From: Olivibacter sp. XZL3
GTDB lineage: Bacteria > Bacteroidota > Bacteroidia > Sphingobacteriales > Sphingobacteriaceae
Reading direction: 5' to 3'
NCBI RefSeq assembly: GCF_004368405.1
Contig: NZ_SBJH01000062.1
Span: 62,001 to 126,000, forward strand
Length of the DNA stretch: 64,000 nucleotides
Shown here in pieces: positions 52,008 through 60,761 of the stretch. Under the pieces are notes generated by a model. The model ran no database searches, was not told where the DNA came from, and saw nothing but the letters and a program-made list of their open reading frames with translations. Both the position numbers and the translations under genes were made by a program. The stretch's first letter is position 1. The number at the start of each line of letters is the position of its first letter.

Positions 52008-54764
52008 TTAATGTGGCTTCAGTAATAATGTAGTTTCTTGTTCCGCTAAAGGGATTACCTGAGCGCCCCGCTCTATCTTCGGTTCCGTTTCAACGGCATA
52101 GCCTCTTGCTCCTTCTGCTTCCAAACGCAGGAATGCCTGCGATGTAAATGCATCCTTAGGCGCTAGCTTAATGCGAATAGCTTTTGTTCCCGGATTATAT
52201 GCCACCTCCCTAAATTGGCCTGCATCCAAGCTCAGCAGCAGTTTAGCAGGTGCAATAAATATTTTTGATTTCGCCGCCGTGGTAGGCCTTAACACGACCC
52301 AATCTTTTTCTTCGCGGACATTACCGCCGAAGCCTAACCATCCGAAAGTTTCGCTCTGCACTAAATAACTTGATGTATTAACGGCATAGCCAAAGAAACC
52401 ACTGCCATAATCTCCCGACAAGGCATCATTTGCCAATGTAGAAGGATACGAATGGAATGCCGAAGGACCGAAACCGTCTTCGGTTACATTGGCTATCGCA
52501 CCCATTAAACCGCCATAACCGACCCGCAACAAATGCAGGTTTTCGGGTTGATCATGGAACGCTTTTAACACAGGAATAGCATTCAATGCCGACCCATAAT
52601 GATGAATCTGCCGTTCTACCCGCGCTATTTTACCTCCATAAAGAAAATCCCAATATCTCCGCGCACTCCCGTTATAGGCCCAATGCGGAATGGTAGGCAT
52701 ATAAGCCATAATGGCGCTGAGTGTAACCGCCGCTTTATCTGTGTAGCCAAAATAGTCGGACCACATATACACCTCTTCCTGCCCCGTTGAATCCCAAGGC
52801 ATTTCACTGCCGAAGGGATAATTCAATGTACGCCAATGGTCGGCACGCGCTTTCATTGCCGCTTCCAAAGCCGCTGCCTCGGTCAATTTCTGCTCTGCTT
52901 TTAAGTCCTGTAATATCAGTAAAAAGACGGTTCCTTCCATCTGCCCAAACTGCGCATAGTAAGGAGCCTGTTTGACCATCGCCATACTGGTCTGGAAAGC
53001 CTTATCCAGGTACCACTGCCAACTTTCTTGATCCACTAAGCCCTTATGAAATCGGGATAAGCGATACAATACCCAATGAGCGGCTGCCACGTGTGGATAA
53101 TTATAGGATCGGCCAACATCATCCGCTCCCTTCTTATTCCAGGCCGACCAAACTTTGTAATTAATCTGTGGATCATAGGTACCTGGTGGCATGGAGTCGG
53201 GCTCATAATAAAAAACGCTTTTCTTAACACCGTACTTTTGTGGCCCTTCTTTATGTTGGATATTACCCCACAGCGTTTGATGCATAAAGGCTTGCAGCTT
53301 CTTTAATTCCTCCTTATTAGGCTGCACTAATTGCTTCATGATGGCTTCCAACCAACTTCCTGCGCCTCCCTCATCGCTTAAACCAGCTACCCAAGCACGA
53401 CGATCCTGCGTTACTTGCTTTTGCTCCTCATAATCGTAGGAAATAACAGACGGGCTTCTTCCGAAGGGGTCATTTGGCTGATCGAACCATTGCTTGGTGG
53501 TTAAAAAACGCCCAATAGAGTCCATAACCTCTGCTTCGGGTCGAATTACTTTATAATGGATCGCTTGCGTATTACCATCGGCATATTGCACTTTGATGGT
53601 GGCCCTTCCCCATTGGTTGCCTTTTATGCGATAGGATTGCATGCCGCCCTTAGTTCCTTTTTCCTTAATCAAAGACAAAGCCCCTGCCGGGAAAACATCG
53701 ATCGATCGGATTTTCGACGGATAATCGATGAATAGTTTACCGTCTACGTCTTGTGGTAACACATAACCTGGTATACCAACTGCCACCGGCCGCTTCCGAC
53801 TCTTCAGCGCTTTCTCGACCTCGGTAATATGGTCTGCTAACACGAACTGCAGACCATAACTGATTTGTTGCTTGGATTTCAGCACCACCATGCTGGGCTC
53901 ATTCCATTGGGTTATGCCCTTCCATTCTTTATCCGCATAGGCCCTACTGTGCACCATCCATTCATGAAATCCTTCAAAAGTAATTCCTCTTGGTGTCGGG
54001 TCATCTAACAAGGGCCTATAAGCCTCGAACGGCGTATTGCCATATGGAAGCACCAAAAGTGCTTCTTCTTTGCCGCTCAGACGGGCTACTTGCAAATAAC
54101 CGGCATCCATGCCAATATATGGATCAAAAAATACATTTTTTGCATGGGCCTCATCCAGTGAACGCTCGTGCAAAATATTATTAAAGATCATGGGAATGCC
54201 AAGTGCGCCTATTTCAAGGTCTTTTGTACCCTCGTTTAACAGCGAAAAACGAAGGACCAATGTTCCGTCCACCTGCTCCCAATAGCGCTCAATTTTTAAA
54301 GGACTATCATTAGCGAGTGTACTACTTAAATCTGCCGCTGCCAGCACGTTCCCCCCATGAGGCAAAGCCTGTACTGCAGTACGATGTTTTGCCGAAGAGA
54401 GTTCTTGCCACTCCGAGGCGCCGAGCTCCCGCACGCGTAAATTAATATCTCCGAGTTGATACAAACCGTCGCCCTTACGGATATCCAGTCGATCGCCCGG
54501 CGTAAAATCAAATGCTACATCACTTAATGGATGCAAACCGGCAACGGTCTGTGATTGTTTAACAAGCACGAGGTCAAACGACTGCGTACGATAATGCTCC
54601 TTTCCCCCGCTGAGCCCCAATGTTTCCGGTCTTTTTGCAAGTGCCTCCCACGGGTTCTGCGCATAACAAACAGGTATAGACAACACATAAAGCAGTATAA
54701 GCACCAAACGCATTCCGCCCTTCTTAGCGACGCCAGCTGTCGGTATATGTATTTCTTTATTCAT
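52008..54764 (-). CDS. Large secreted DUF5695-like protein
   Basis: The 918 aa protein (ATG at 54764; an internal Met near RLVLILLYVLSIPVCYAQ gives an equally good signal peptide) has a beta-sandwich-like N-terminal half (about 40-420) and an alpha-helical C-terminal half with an (alpha/alpha)6-barrel look: Trp/Tyr-rich helices such as HVAAAHWVLYRLSRFH, YLDKAFQTSMAMVKQ and MWSDYFGYTDKAAV. I associate it with DUF5695, proteins of glycoside-hydrolase-like fold. No catalytic pair can be assigned by eye. It ends in a good terminator and lies upstream of the S9 peptidase gene in the minus direction only by position, not as an obvious operon. Confidence 0.65.
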   Translation of the reverse strand: MNKEIHIPTAGVAKKGGMRLVLILLYVLSIPVCYAQNPWEALAKRPETLGLSGGKEHYRTQSFDLVLVKQSQTVAGLHPLSDVAFDFTPGDRLDIRKGDGLYQLGDINLRVRELGASEWQELSSAKHRTAVQALPHGGNVLAAADLSSTLANDSPLKIERYWEQVDGTLVLRFSLLNEGTKDLEIGALGIPMIFNNILHERSLDEAHAKNVFFDPYIGMDAGYLQVARLSGKEEALLVLPYGNTPFEAYRPLLDDPTPRGITFEGFHEWMVHSRAYADKEWKGITQWNEPSMVVLKSKQQISYGLQFVLADHITEVEKALKSRKRPVAVGIPGYVLPQDVDGKLFIDYPSKIRSIDVFPAGALSLIKEKGTKGGMQSYRIKGNQWGRATIKVQYADGNTQAIHYKVIRPEAEVMDSIGRFLTTKQWFDQPNDPFGRSPSVISYDYEEQKQVTQDRRAWVAGLSDEGGAGSWLEAIMKQLVQPNKEELKKLQAFMHQTLWGNIQHKEGPQKYGVKKSVFYYEPDSMPPGTYDPQINYKVWSAWNKKGADDVGRSYNYPHVAAAHWVLYRLSRFHKGLVDQESWQWYLDKAFQTSMAMVKQAPYYAQFGQMEGTVFLLILQDLKAEQKLTEAAALEAAMKARADHWRTLNYPFGSEMPWDSTGQEEVYMWSDYFGYTDKAAVTLSAIMAYMPTIPHWAYNGSARRYWDFLYGGKIARVERQIHHYGSALNAIPVLKAFHDQPENLHLLRVGYGGLMGAIANVTEDGFGPSAFHSYPSTLANDALSGDYGSGFFGYAVNTSSYLVQSETFGWLGFGGNVREEKDWVVLRPTTAAKSKIFIAPAKLLLSLDAGQFREVAYNPGTKAIRIKLAPKDAFTSQAFLRLEAEGARGYAVETEPKIERGAQVIPLAEQETTLLLKPH

Positions 54765-54891
54765 ATATATATTATTAGAAATTGTCTTCAATACAAATGT
54801 AAACAAGACACTTATTCAATTGAAGCCAAATATTGACCTAAAATAGGCTTATTTTAACGTGCAGGATAATCCGAACTTCACATAGATTATC

Positions 54892-57138
54892 CTACCAAGC
54901 CGGTGGCTCTACTCCCAGGAGGTGCTTTACAAAATAGTCTCTCCTTTTATGTTCGCCAAAATCGCCTCCCGAAGAATGCCCCATACCGGGCACCATCAAA
55001 AAGTCGAAATCTTTATTTGCCTTAATCAAAGCGTCCACTACCTGCAATGTCGAAGAAGGATCCACGTTATCATCCAGCTCGCCCACGATAAGCATAAGCT
55101 TTCCCTGAAGACGGTACGCATTTTCCACGTTCGACGACTCGGCATAATGCGGACCTATGGGGTAACCCATCCACTGTTCGTTCCACCACATTTTATCCAT
55201 TCGATTGTCATGACAGCCGCAGGAGGATACACCCACTTTGTAGAAATCAGGGTGGAAGAGCAAAGCGCCTGCGGAACTTTGACCGCCTGCTGAGGTTCCG
55301 TAGATGCCGACACGGCTTAAGTCCATATAGGGATATTTCTTAGCGGCGGCCCGCATCCAGGCAATCCGATCCGGAAAGCCCGCGTCCTTTAAGTTCTTCC
55401 AACAAACATCGTGGAAGGCTTTTGACCGATTGGAGGTCCCCATCCCATCCATTTGCACCACTATAAAACCCAATTCGGCAAGTTCGTGCGCGCCATAAGG
55501 CACCATGGTTTGAAAACTTTTAGGCACAAAAGAACTGTGAGGGCCCGCGTAAATATATTCGATAACAGGATATTGCTTCTTTGGGTCGAAATTCGTTGGC
55601 CGTACGATAATTCCCCAGATATCCGTTTGTCCATCGCGCCCTTTTGCTTGGAACACCTCGGGCATTTTCCAACCCGTGCTTACTAACGGATCGATATTCG
55701 CCTTCTCCAAGTCCATCAATATTTTACCGCTAAGCGCATCCCTAACAACGGTAACTGGTGGTAAATCGACCCGTGAATATTGATCGACAAACACGCTGTG
55801 ATCAGGAGAAAAAGTAGCGTCATGATTGGCATTTTCGGTCGTTAAGGCTTTCAAGCCTGTCCCATCGAAGTTGATCCGGTAATATTGGATAAGATAGGGG
55901 TCATATCCTTTTTCACGACCGCTCGCTGCGAAAATAATCTGTCGCTTTTTTTCGTCTACTTGCACCACTTTGCGAACCACCCATTCCCCTTTGGTAATTT
56001 GATTTTTAACTTTCCCCGATAGTCCGTCATACAAGTAGAGATGATTCCAGCCATCCCGCTCGGAGGCCCAAATGATTTCCTTTCCATCCGCCACGTCGTA
56101 CCGGTACTTCTTACCGCTATAGTCGATAAATGTTTTACTCAACTCATCTACCAAAACCCGCGTTGTACCCGTTTGTCCGTCCATTTCAAGAACCTGATAG
56201 CGCTGGTGTCCTCTTTGGTTGTATTCAACCGTAAAGGAACGGCTATCCTTATGCCATACCGGAAACGAAAGGTCGTATTGATTTCCAATAAAATTGGCAG
56301 GCATGGCCACTGCTTTCTGTTCATCAATTAAAAATAAAGTCGGGATACGCTGCGGTAAGGCGTCTCCAGGCTTCAGGTAGTCGCGCGTTTGCAGTTTGGG
56401 CTGCAGTTGATCTTTAGGTGATGACTCGATCAAATAAAGCGTATGATCTTCATGCTTTCTAACCTTAGCACCCACAAGCTTTTTGCTGTCTGGCGACCAA
56501 GCCATGCGGGCATCATAATACTCGCCGGGAGAGCCATCGAAGCTTAACTGGATCTCTTTAGCACCATCTTCCGGCCTTTGGATAAACACATTATAGTTTT
56601 TGATATAGGCCACCCACTGGCTATCGGGAGAAAAGGTTTTCCGGTCTTGTGCATCGCTAAATCGGTTTCCCCAATACCCTCTTCCTCGCTTTAAGCGTGC
56701 TGTGATTTCTTTATTTTCCTCGAGCCGACCAGTGCCCAAGTCCAAATCCCATCCCTTTTCATAAGCGGCGAAGCTTAACCGTTTGCGCTCCATTGCGTAG
56801 TCGAGCTGCGCTAAAGGCAGATCCGCGGCATTTGTAGTCACGCCTGTTAGTTTCGAAAGCTGTTCGGCCACATGCTGATGATCAAAAGCCGTCTTTTTTG
56901 TATGCGTCTTATAATCCGCTACCATAAAGCGCTTCCCGGAATCGACCGTTACACTGTAAAACACTTGGGCGGCAGAATCAAGCCACAAAGAATTTGCGGT
57001 TAGACCCTGCGCCTTGCCTTTTAGCAGCTGTCGCAAATTATTTGCGCGCGCATAATCTTCTTTCGTCCCTTGTCCGCAAACAGATTTTATACCAAAAAGA
57101 GCAATCAGCAAAAGGGCTAAACCTAGTTTATTTTTCAT
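54892..57138 (-). CDS. Dipeptidyl peptidase IV-like S9 serine peptidase
   Basis: The 748 aa protein has a signal peptide (ending SVCGQ), an eight-bladed DPP IV N-terminal propeller (about 90-500, FSPDSQWVAYIKNYNVFI, WSPDSKKLVGAKV, IWASERDGWNHLYLYD) and an alpha/beta hydrolase domain. The catalytic triad is visible as Ser in GTSAGGQSS, Asp in ELDDNVDP and His in GMGHSSGG. It hydrolyses N-terminal dipeptides in the periplasm. Most relatives have GWSYGG; GTSAGG marks a distinct subclass. It is not closely similar to the S9 at 13495. Neighbours are an amino-acid permease and a DUF885 peptidase. Confidence 0.9.
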   Translation of the reverse strand: MKNKLGLALLLIALFGIKSVCGQGTKEDYARANNLRQLLKGKAQGLTANSLWLDSAAQVFYSVTVDSGKRFMVADYKTHTKKTAFDHQHVAEQLSKLTGVTTNAADLPLAQLDYAMERKRLSFAAYEKGWDLDLGTGRLEENKEITARLKRGRGYWGNRFSDAQDRKTFSPDSQWVAYIKNYNVFIQRPEDGAKEIQLSFDGSPGEYYDARMAWSPDSKKLVGAKVRKHEDHTLYLIESSPKDQLQPKLQTRDYLKPGDALPQRIPTLFLIDEQKAVAMPANFIGNQYDLSFPVWHKDSRSFTVEYNQRGHQRYQVLEMDGQTGTTRVLVDELSKTFIDYSGKKYRYDVADGKEIIWASERDGWNHLYLYDGLSGKVKNQITKGEWVVRKVVQVDEKKRQIIFAASGREKGYDPYLIQYYRINFDGTGLKALTTENANHDATFSPDHSVFVDQYSRVDLPPVTVVRDALSGKILMDLEKANIDPLVSTGWKMPEVFQAKGRDGQTDIWGIIVRPTNFDPKKQYPVIEYIYAGPHSSFVPKSFQTMVPYGAHELAELGFIVVQMDGMGTSNRSKAFHDVCWKNLKDAGFPDRIAWMRAAAKKYPYMDLSRVGIYGTSAGGQSSAGALLFHPDFYKVGVSSCGCHDNRMDKMWWNEQWMGYPIGPHYAESSNVENAYRLQGKLMLIVGELDDNVDPSSTLQVVDALIKANKDFDFLMVPGMGHSSGGDFGEHKRRDYFVKHLLGVEPPAW

Positions 57139-57202
57139 TCAAATAAATTTGTTTATTCATTACTTGTACGGTTTTAATGGCAATGAAGCTTGCCTAAATT
57201 AT

Positions 57203-58660
57203 TCATTGTCTTTTAGCAATCACGTAATATACGGGGATTCCTGCGAGGGTAATAATCAGTCCGGGCCAAGTGTATTGCGGTTTGTAAACGATCAATAATA
57301 GGCAAAAACTTAAGCCCATCAGGATGTAAATAATGGGCAGAACCGGATACCCTAATGCCTTATACGGTCGTGGCTGTTCCGGACGCTTTTTCCTGAGAAT
57401 AAAAATACCCGCAATTGTGAGCATATAAAATAAGACCACCACAAAGGAAATCATGTCCAACAGGTCCCCGTATCGGCCGCTTAAACACCAGAGCGAAGCA
57501 ATAACGGCTTGCAGCCAAAGCGCCACTTCAGGCACGGCCCGTCCGTTCAATGTACCAACTTTTTTAAAAAAGACACCTTCCTTCGCCATTGAATAATAGA
57601 CACGGGCACCAGCCATAATGAGCCCGTTGTTACATCCAAAAGTCGATACCATAATCATTAAGGCAATAATCATGGTCCCTGCGTTGCCAAAGATAACATG
57701 CGATGCCGTTACTGCGACCCGGTCTTTTTCGGAAGCCGCCATCTCGGGCAATGTTAAAACGCCTGTATACATCAAATTAGTAAGCATATACAACAAGGTG
57801 ACCAATATGGTACCCAATGCCAGGCTTAGGCCGACGTTGCGTTGTGGATTTTTTACCTCGCCAGCAATAAAGGCTACACTGTGCCAAGAATCACTACTGA
57901 AGATCGATCCGACCATGGCCGCCGCTATCGCTCCCAAAGCGGCAATGCTTGTATAAGTTTCTATTGAACCGTCGATGTTTAGCCGTTGCAAATTCCACGT
58001 TGAACCACTTAGCCAATTGGCCTGCCATACATCCGATTTCATCGCGAAGAGCCCAAAAATGATGAGCAGTGCAAGCGAGAGTATTTTGGCTAATGTAATG
58101 ATTGTTTGTACCCATTTCGCGTTACTGACGCCACGCGTATTAATATATGTAAGCAAGAAGATAACCACAATACTGAGTAACTGGGCCGGTGAAATTTGCA
58201 CCAAGCCGAAATCAATTGCTACCAAATCTTCGCTGAACTGGGGAAGAAGGTAAGCTGTGAATTTGGCAAAAGCTACACCGACTGCAGCAATAGTGGCCGT
58301 TTGAATGACCGTAAAAAAGCTCCAGCCGTATAAAAAGCTGATCAGCGGATTGTAAGCCTCTTTCAAATAGATATACTGCCCTCCTGCTTTCGGGAACATG
58401 GCACTGAGCTCTCCATAACTCAAGGCGGCGGTCAGCGTCATAAAACCCGTAATGAACCAGACGAACATCAGCCAGCCGGCACTGCCGGTTTGACGCACAA
58501 TGTCAGCGCTGACAATAAAAATGCCTGAACCGATCATACTTCCGGCCACTAACATCGTGGCATCGATGAGTCGCAAAGAAGGTTTAAAACCAGTTTGGTT
58601 GACTTCTTTGTCAGCTCTTAGCGTAGGATCAACTACCAACTCCTCGTTATTTGAAATCAT
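57203..58660 (-). CDS. APC family amino-acid permease
   Basis: This permease of about 485 aa has 12 hydrophobic segments and the typical first-helix motif MIGSGIFIVSADIVRQTG, then GGQYIYLKEAYNP. The start at ATG 58660 (MISNNEELVV) overlaps the DUF885 stop codon by 14 nt, showing translational coupling; a longer frame to 58717 adds 19 residues. It should import or exchange amino acids at the inner membrane. Coupling to a DUF885 peptidase suggests it takes up the amino acids that the peptidase frees in the periplasm (inference). Confidence 0.9.
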   Translation of the reverse strand: MISNNEELVVDPTLRADKEVNQTGFKPSLRLIDATMLVAGSMIGSGIFIVSADIVRQTGSAGWLMFVWFITGFMTLTAALSYGELSAMFPKAGGQYIYLKEAYNPLISFLYGWSFFTVIQTATIAAVGVAFAKFTAYLLPQFSEDLVAIDFGLVQISPAQLLSIVVIFLLTYINTRGVSNAKWVQTIITLAKILSLALLIIFGLFAMKSDVWQANWLSGSTWNLQRLNIDGSIETYTSIAALGAIAAAMVGSIFSSDSWHSVAFIAGEVKNPQRNVGLSLALGTILVTLLYMLTNLMYTGVLTLPEMAASEKDRVAVTASHVIFGNAGTMIIALMIMVSTFGCNNGLIMAGARVYYSMAKEGVFFKKVGTLNGRAVPEVALWLQAVIASLWCLSGRYGDLLDMISFVVVLFYMLTIAGIFILRKKRPEQPRPYKALGYPVLPIIYILMGLSFCLLLIVYKPQYTWPGLIITLAGIPVYYVIAKRQ

Positions 58661-60431
58661 AGAATCGCCAATTTGTTTTGAAATTTTTGGATAGTTTTTG
58701 ATTGGTGAGAACGGCACGCATCAGTTCGATAGGCATCTGATTCTCCTTCATAAAGGCATCATGAAACTCTTTTAAGGACATCTTACCGCTATCCACCAGC
58801 TCGTGTTTCAAGCCCATGATCTGAATGCCTCCCAGCAGATACGCCGCTTGATATAAAGGCGGGTAATTACCCTGAAAGGAGCGCCTCACTTCGCCCTCTG
58901 CATTTGCCCGTTCGAAGCCTACACGATCTACTAAAAAATCAATACATTCTTGTGGCGACCACTTGCCCAGATGGTAATTCAAGGAAAAGATAATACGCGC
59001 ACAGCGGTGCATACGCCAAAACAACATGCCGATGCGCTCTTCCGGACTTTTAGCAAATCCATTTTCATAAAGCAGTAATTCCCAGTATAAAGCCCAGCCT
59101 TCTGTATAAAAAGGCGTTCTGAATTCCCTTCTGTAAGGTTTATAGCGACTGTTCATAAAGTATTGCAAGTGATGTCCAGGAATTAGTTCATGCTGTACGG
59201 TACCTCTTGAAAAGTAAGGGTTGTTTCCACGCATACTCATCATCTTGTCTTCATAAGACATCTCCGGTGTTGGATAAGAAATACTGATCTCTCTGCCGCC
59301 AGTGAAAAAGGGATTCACCAGTTGCCGTTCGGGCGTCATCATAATCATACCCCAGGTTTCATCAGCGAGCTCAGGCCAAGTAATCCAATCCCGTTGTGTG
59401 ATGAACGATTTAGCATCGTTATACAGTTTAATGATAAGTTCTGGCTGCTTCCCTACCGGGACATAACTGTTTTTGACCTGCTCTTGGGCCTTTTTCCAAT
59501 CGTTACCAAAGCCCATCTCTTGCGAGGCCTTCAACAATTCTTTATCGCACCAAGCGAATTCCTCATTGGCGATATCAATAAGCTCTTGTGGGCTATAAGG
59601 TATATATTCACGAGCGAGCAATCTGTTTAACGTCGCCTCGCCAACCGGATTTCCTTTGATTCCACTATTATCCGCTTTCTGCGTTGTTCGCACTTCGCCT
59701 TGCGCCACCAAAGCTTCCGCATACTTGCCGAGTAATGAATCGAGGCCTTCGTAGGTCTTCGGCACCCACCAGGTAAACATGGGCTCGTAACCATTGTAAA
59801 ATTTAAAGACGTTTCGCAATCTAGCCTGCAGCCCATAAACCGCATTTTTAGCGAACTCGGCTTGTCGCATGTCGACTTTAGCTTGTTTTGGCAATGCTTC
59901 CAAATGGATCTTTATATCTTTTGTTATCCTGTTGAGCTCTTTTGCGACTTGCTCCCCGTCTACCGAGCCGCCACGAAGTCGTGTCTTCTCCAGGCTATAA
60001 ATCGAATCTGCAAAAGGGATAAAGGAGCTGATGGCCCGATAGTTGGTTTCTTCCTCTTGGAGTTCACTTGCATAGCCCTCGATTTGATTCTTTAATAACA
60101 GATAATCAACCTGCCCATTGACTTGCAATTTATCGAACTGAAAAGTAGCCAGCTCCTTCAAATATTGAAGGTTCAGCTCGTTCAACCGCTTTCGCTGCTG
60201 CGGTGAGTTTAAAATAGGCTGATAAGAAAATCCGTTGGTCGCCCGCGGCGAATAAAAATCGAGCAGGGTGCGTACATCCTGGTTGTAGCGAATAATAGTA
60301 GGCGCTATTTCACTGGTTTGGCTATAGAAATCGGGCGACTGCGCACCCGCTTTTCCACTCGTCACCAGCGTTAAAAAAATAAATGCCGTTTTTAAAAGCT
60401 TTTTTAGTGCTTTCGAGTTAAAATTGATCAT
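58647..60431 (-). CDS. DUF885 family secreted protein, putative metallopeptidase
   Basis: This protein (594 aa from the ATG at 60431, with signal peptide ending KAGAQ and AAAGGA directly before the ATG) has the DUF885 metal motif QHELIPGHHLQY and the following EGWALYWELLL. The last 150 residues match the DUF885 at 19352 closely (HRCARIIFSLNYHLGKWSPQE versus YRCARIIFQLNFHLGKWSAEE). An ATG at 60497 exists but would place a charged stretch before the signal peptide. The 14-nt overlap with the permease gene makes an operon of peptidase and amino-acid transporter. Confidence 0.87.
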   Translation of the reverse strand: MINFNSKALKKLLKTAFIFLTLVTSGKAGAQSPDFYSQTSEIAPTIIRYNQDVRTLLDFYSPRATNGFSYQPILNSPQQRKRLNELNLQYLKELATFQFDKLQVNGQVDYLLLKNQIEGYASELQEEETNYRAISSFIPFADSIYSLEKTRLRGGSVDGEQVAKELNRITKDIKIHLEALPKQAKVDMRQAEFAKNAVYGLQARLRNVFKFYNGYEPMFTWWVPKTYEGLDSLLGKYAEALVAQGEVRTTQKADNSGIKGNPVGEATLNRLLAREYIPYSPQELIDIANEEFAWCDKELLKASQEMGFGNDWKKAQEQVKNSYVPVGKQPELIIKLYNDAKSFITQRDWITWPELADETWGMIMMTPERQLVNPFFTGGREISISYPTPEMSYEDKMMSMRGNNPYFSRGTVQHELIPGHHLQYFMNSRYKPYRREFRTPFYTEGWALYWELLLYENGFAKSPEERIGMLFWRMHRCARIIFSLNYHLGKWSPQECIDFLVDRVGFERANAEGEVRRSFQGNYPPLYQAAYLLGGIQIMGLKHELVDSGKMSLKEFHDAFMKENQMPIELMRAVLTNQKLSKNFKTNWRFYDFK

Positions 60432-60679
60432 TCCTTTTGCTATTTGTAAATTATAAACTCGTGTATTGTTCAGCGGAACATACCACTGAACACGCAAATA
60501 CTATCGCCCTGAGTTAAATGGGGTTTATTATTGTTAATTGTTAGCAAAAGCAAATATAATTTTCTGGTGAAGCAATAAACAGCAAAATATTAACCATTTA
60601 TCACCTTATTTTACAAGGGAATGTAATATAGCAGTTAGATTTAGCGAATTAGGCTATTCGCCCCCTCTTTTCGATCGTC

Positions 60680-60696
60680 TTGGCCAAGACTGTAGG
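60680..60696. promoter_or_regulatory. Shared motif TTGGCCAAGAsTGTAGG, copy 2
   Basis: This sequence matches 51558-51574 at 16 of 17 positions. Here the core lies in a perfect 14-bp palindrome, GTCTTGGCCAAGAC. It is about 250 bp upstream of the DUF885 gene and downstream of the GH97 stop codon. Confidence 0.35.
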
Positions 60697-60761
60697 AAGT
60701 CGGGAGAATATAATGAGTTGAAACATCAGGTAGCGCTTAAGCATTTAGCAATAATTTATGT

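Noticed and set aside
54864-54892. GGATAATC/GATTATCC hairpin at the end of the S9 gene as an intrinsic terminator
   Set aside because: The stem is good but no T tract follows on the minus strand, so it was left unlisted.
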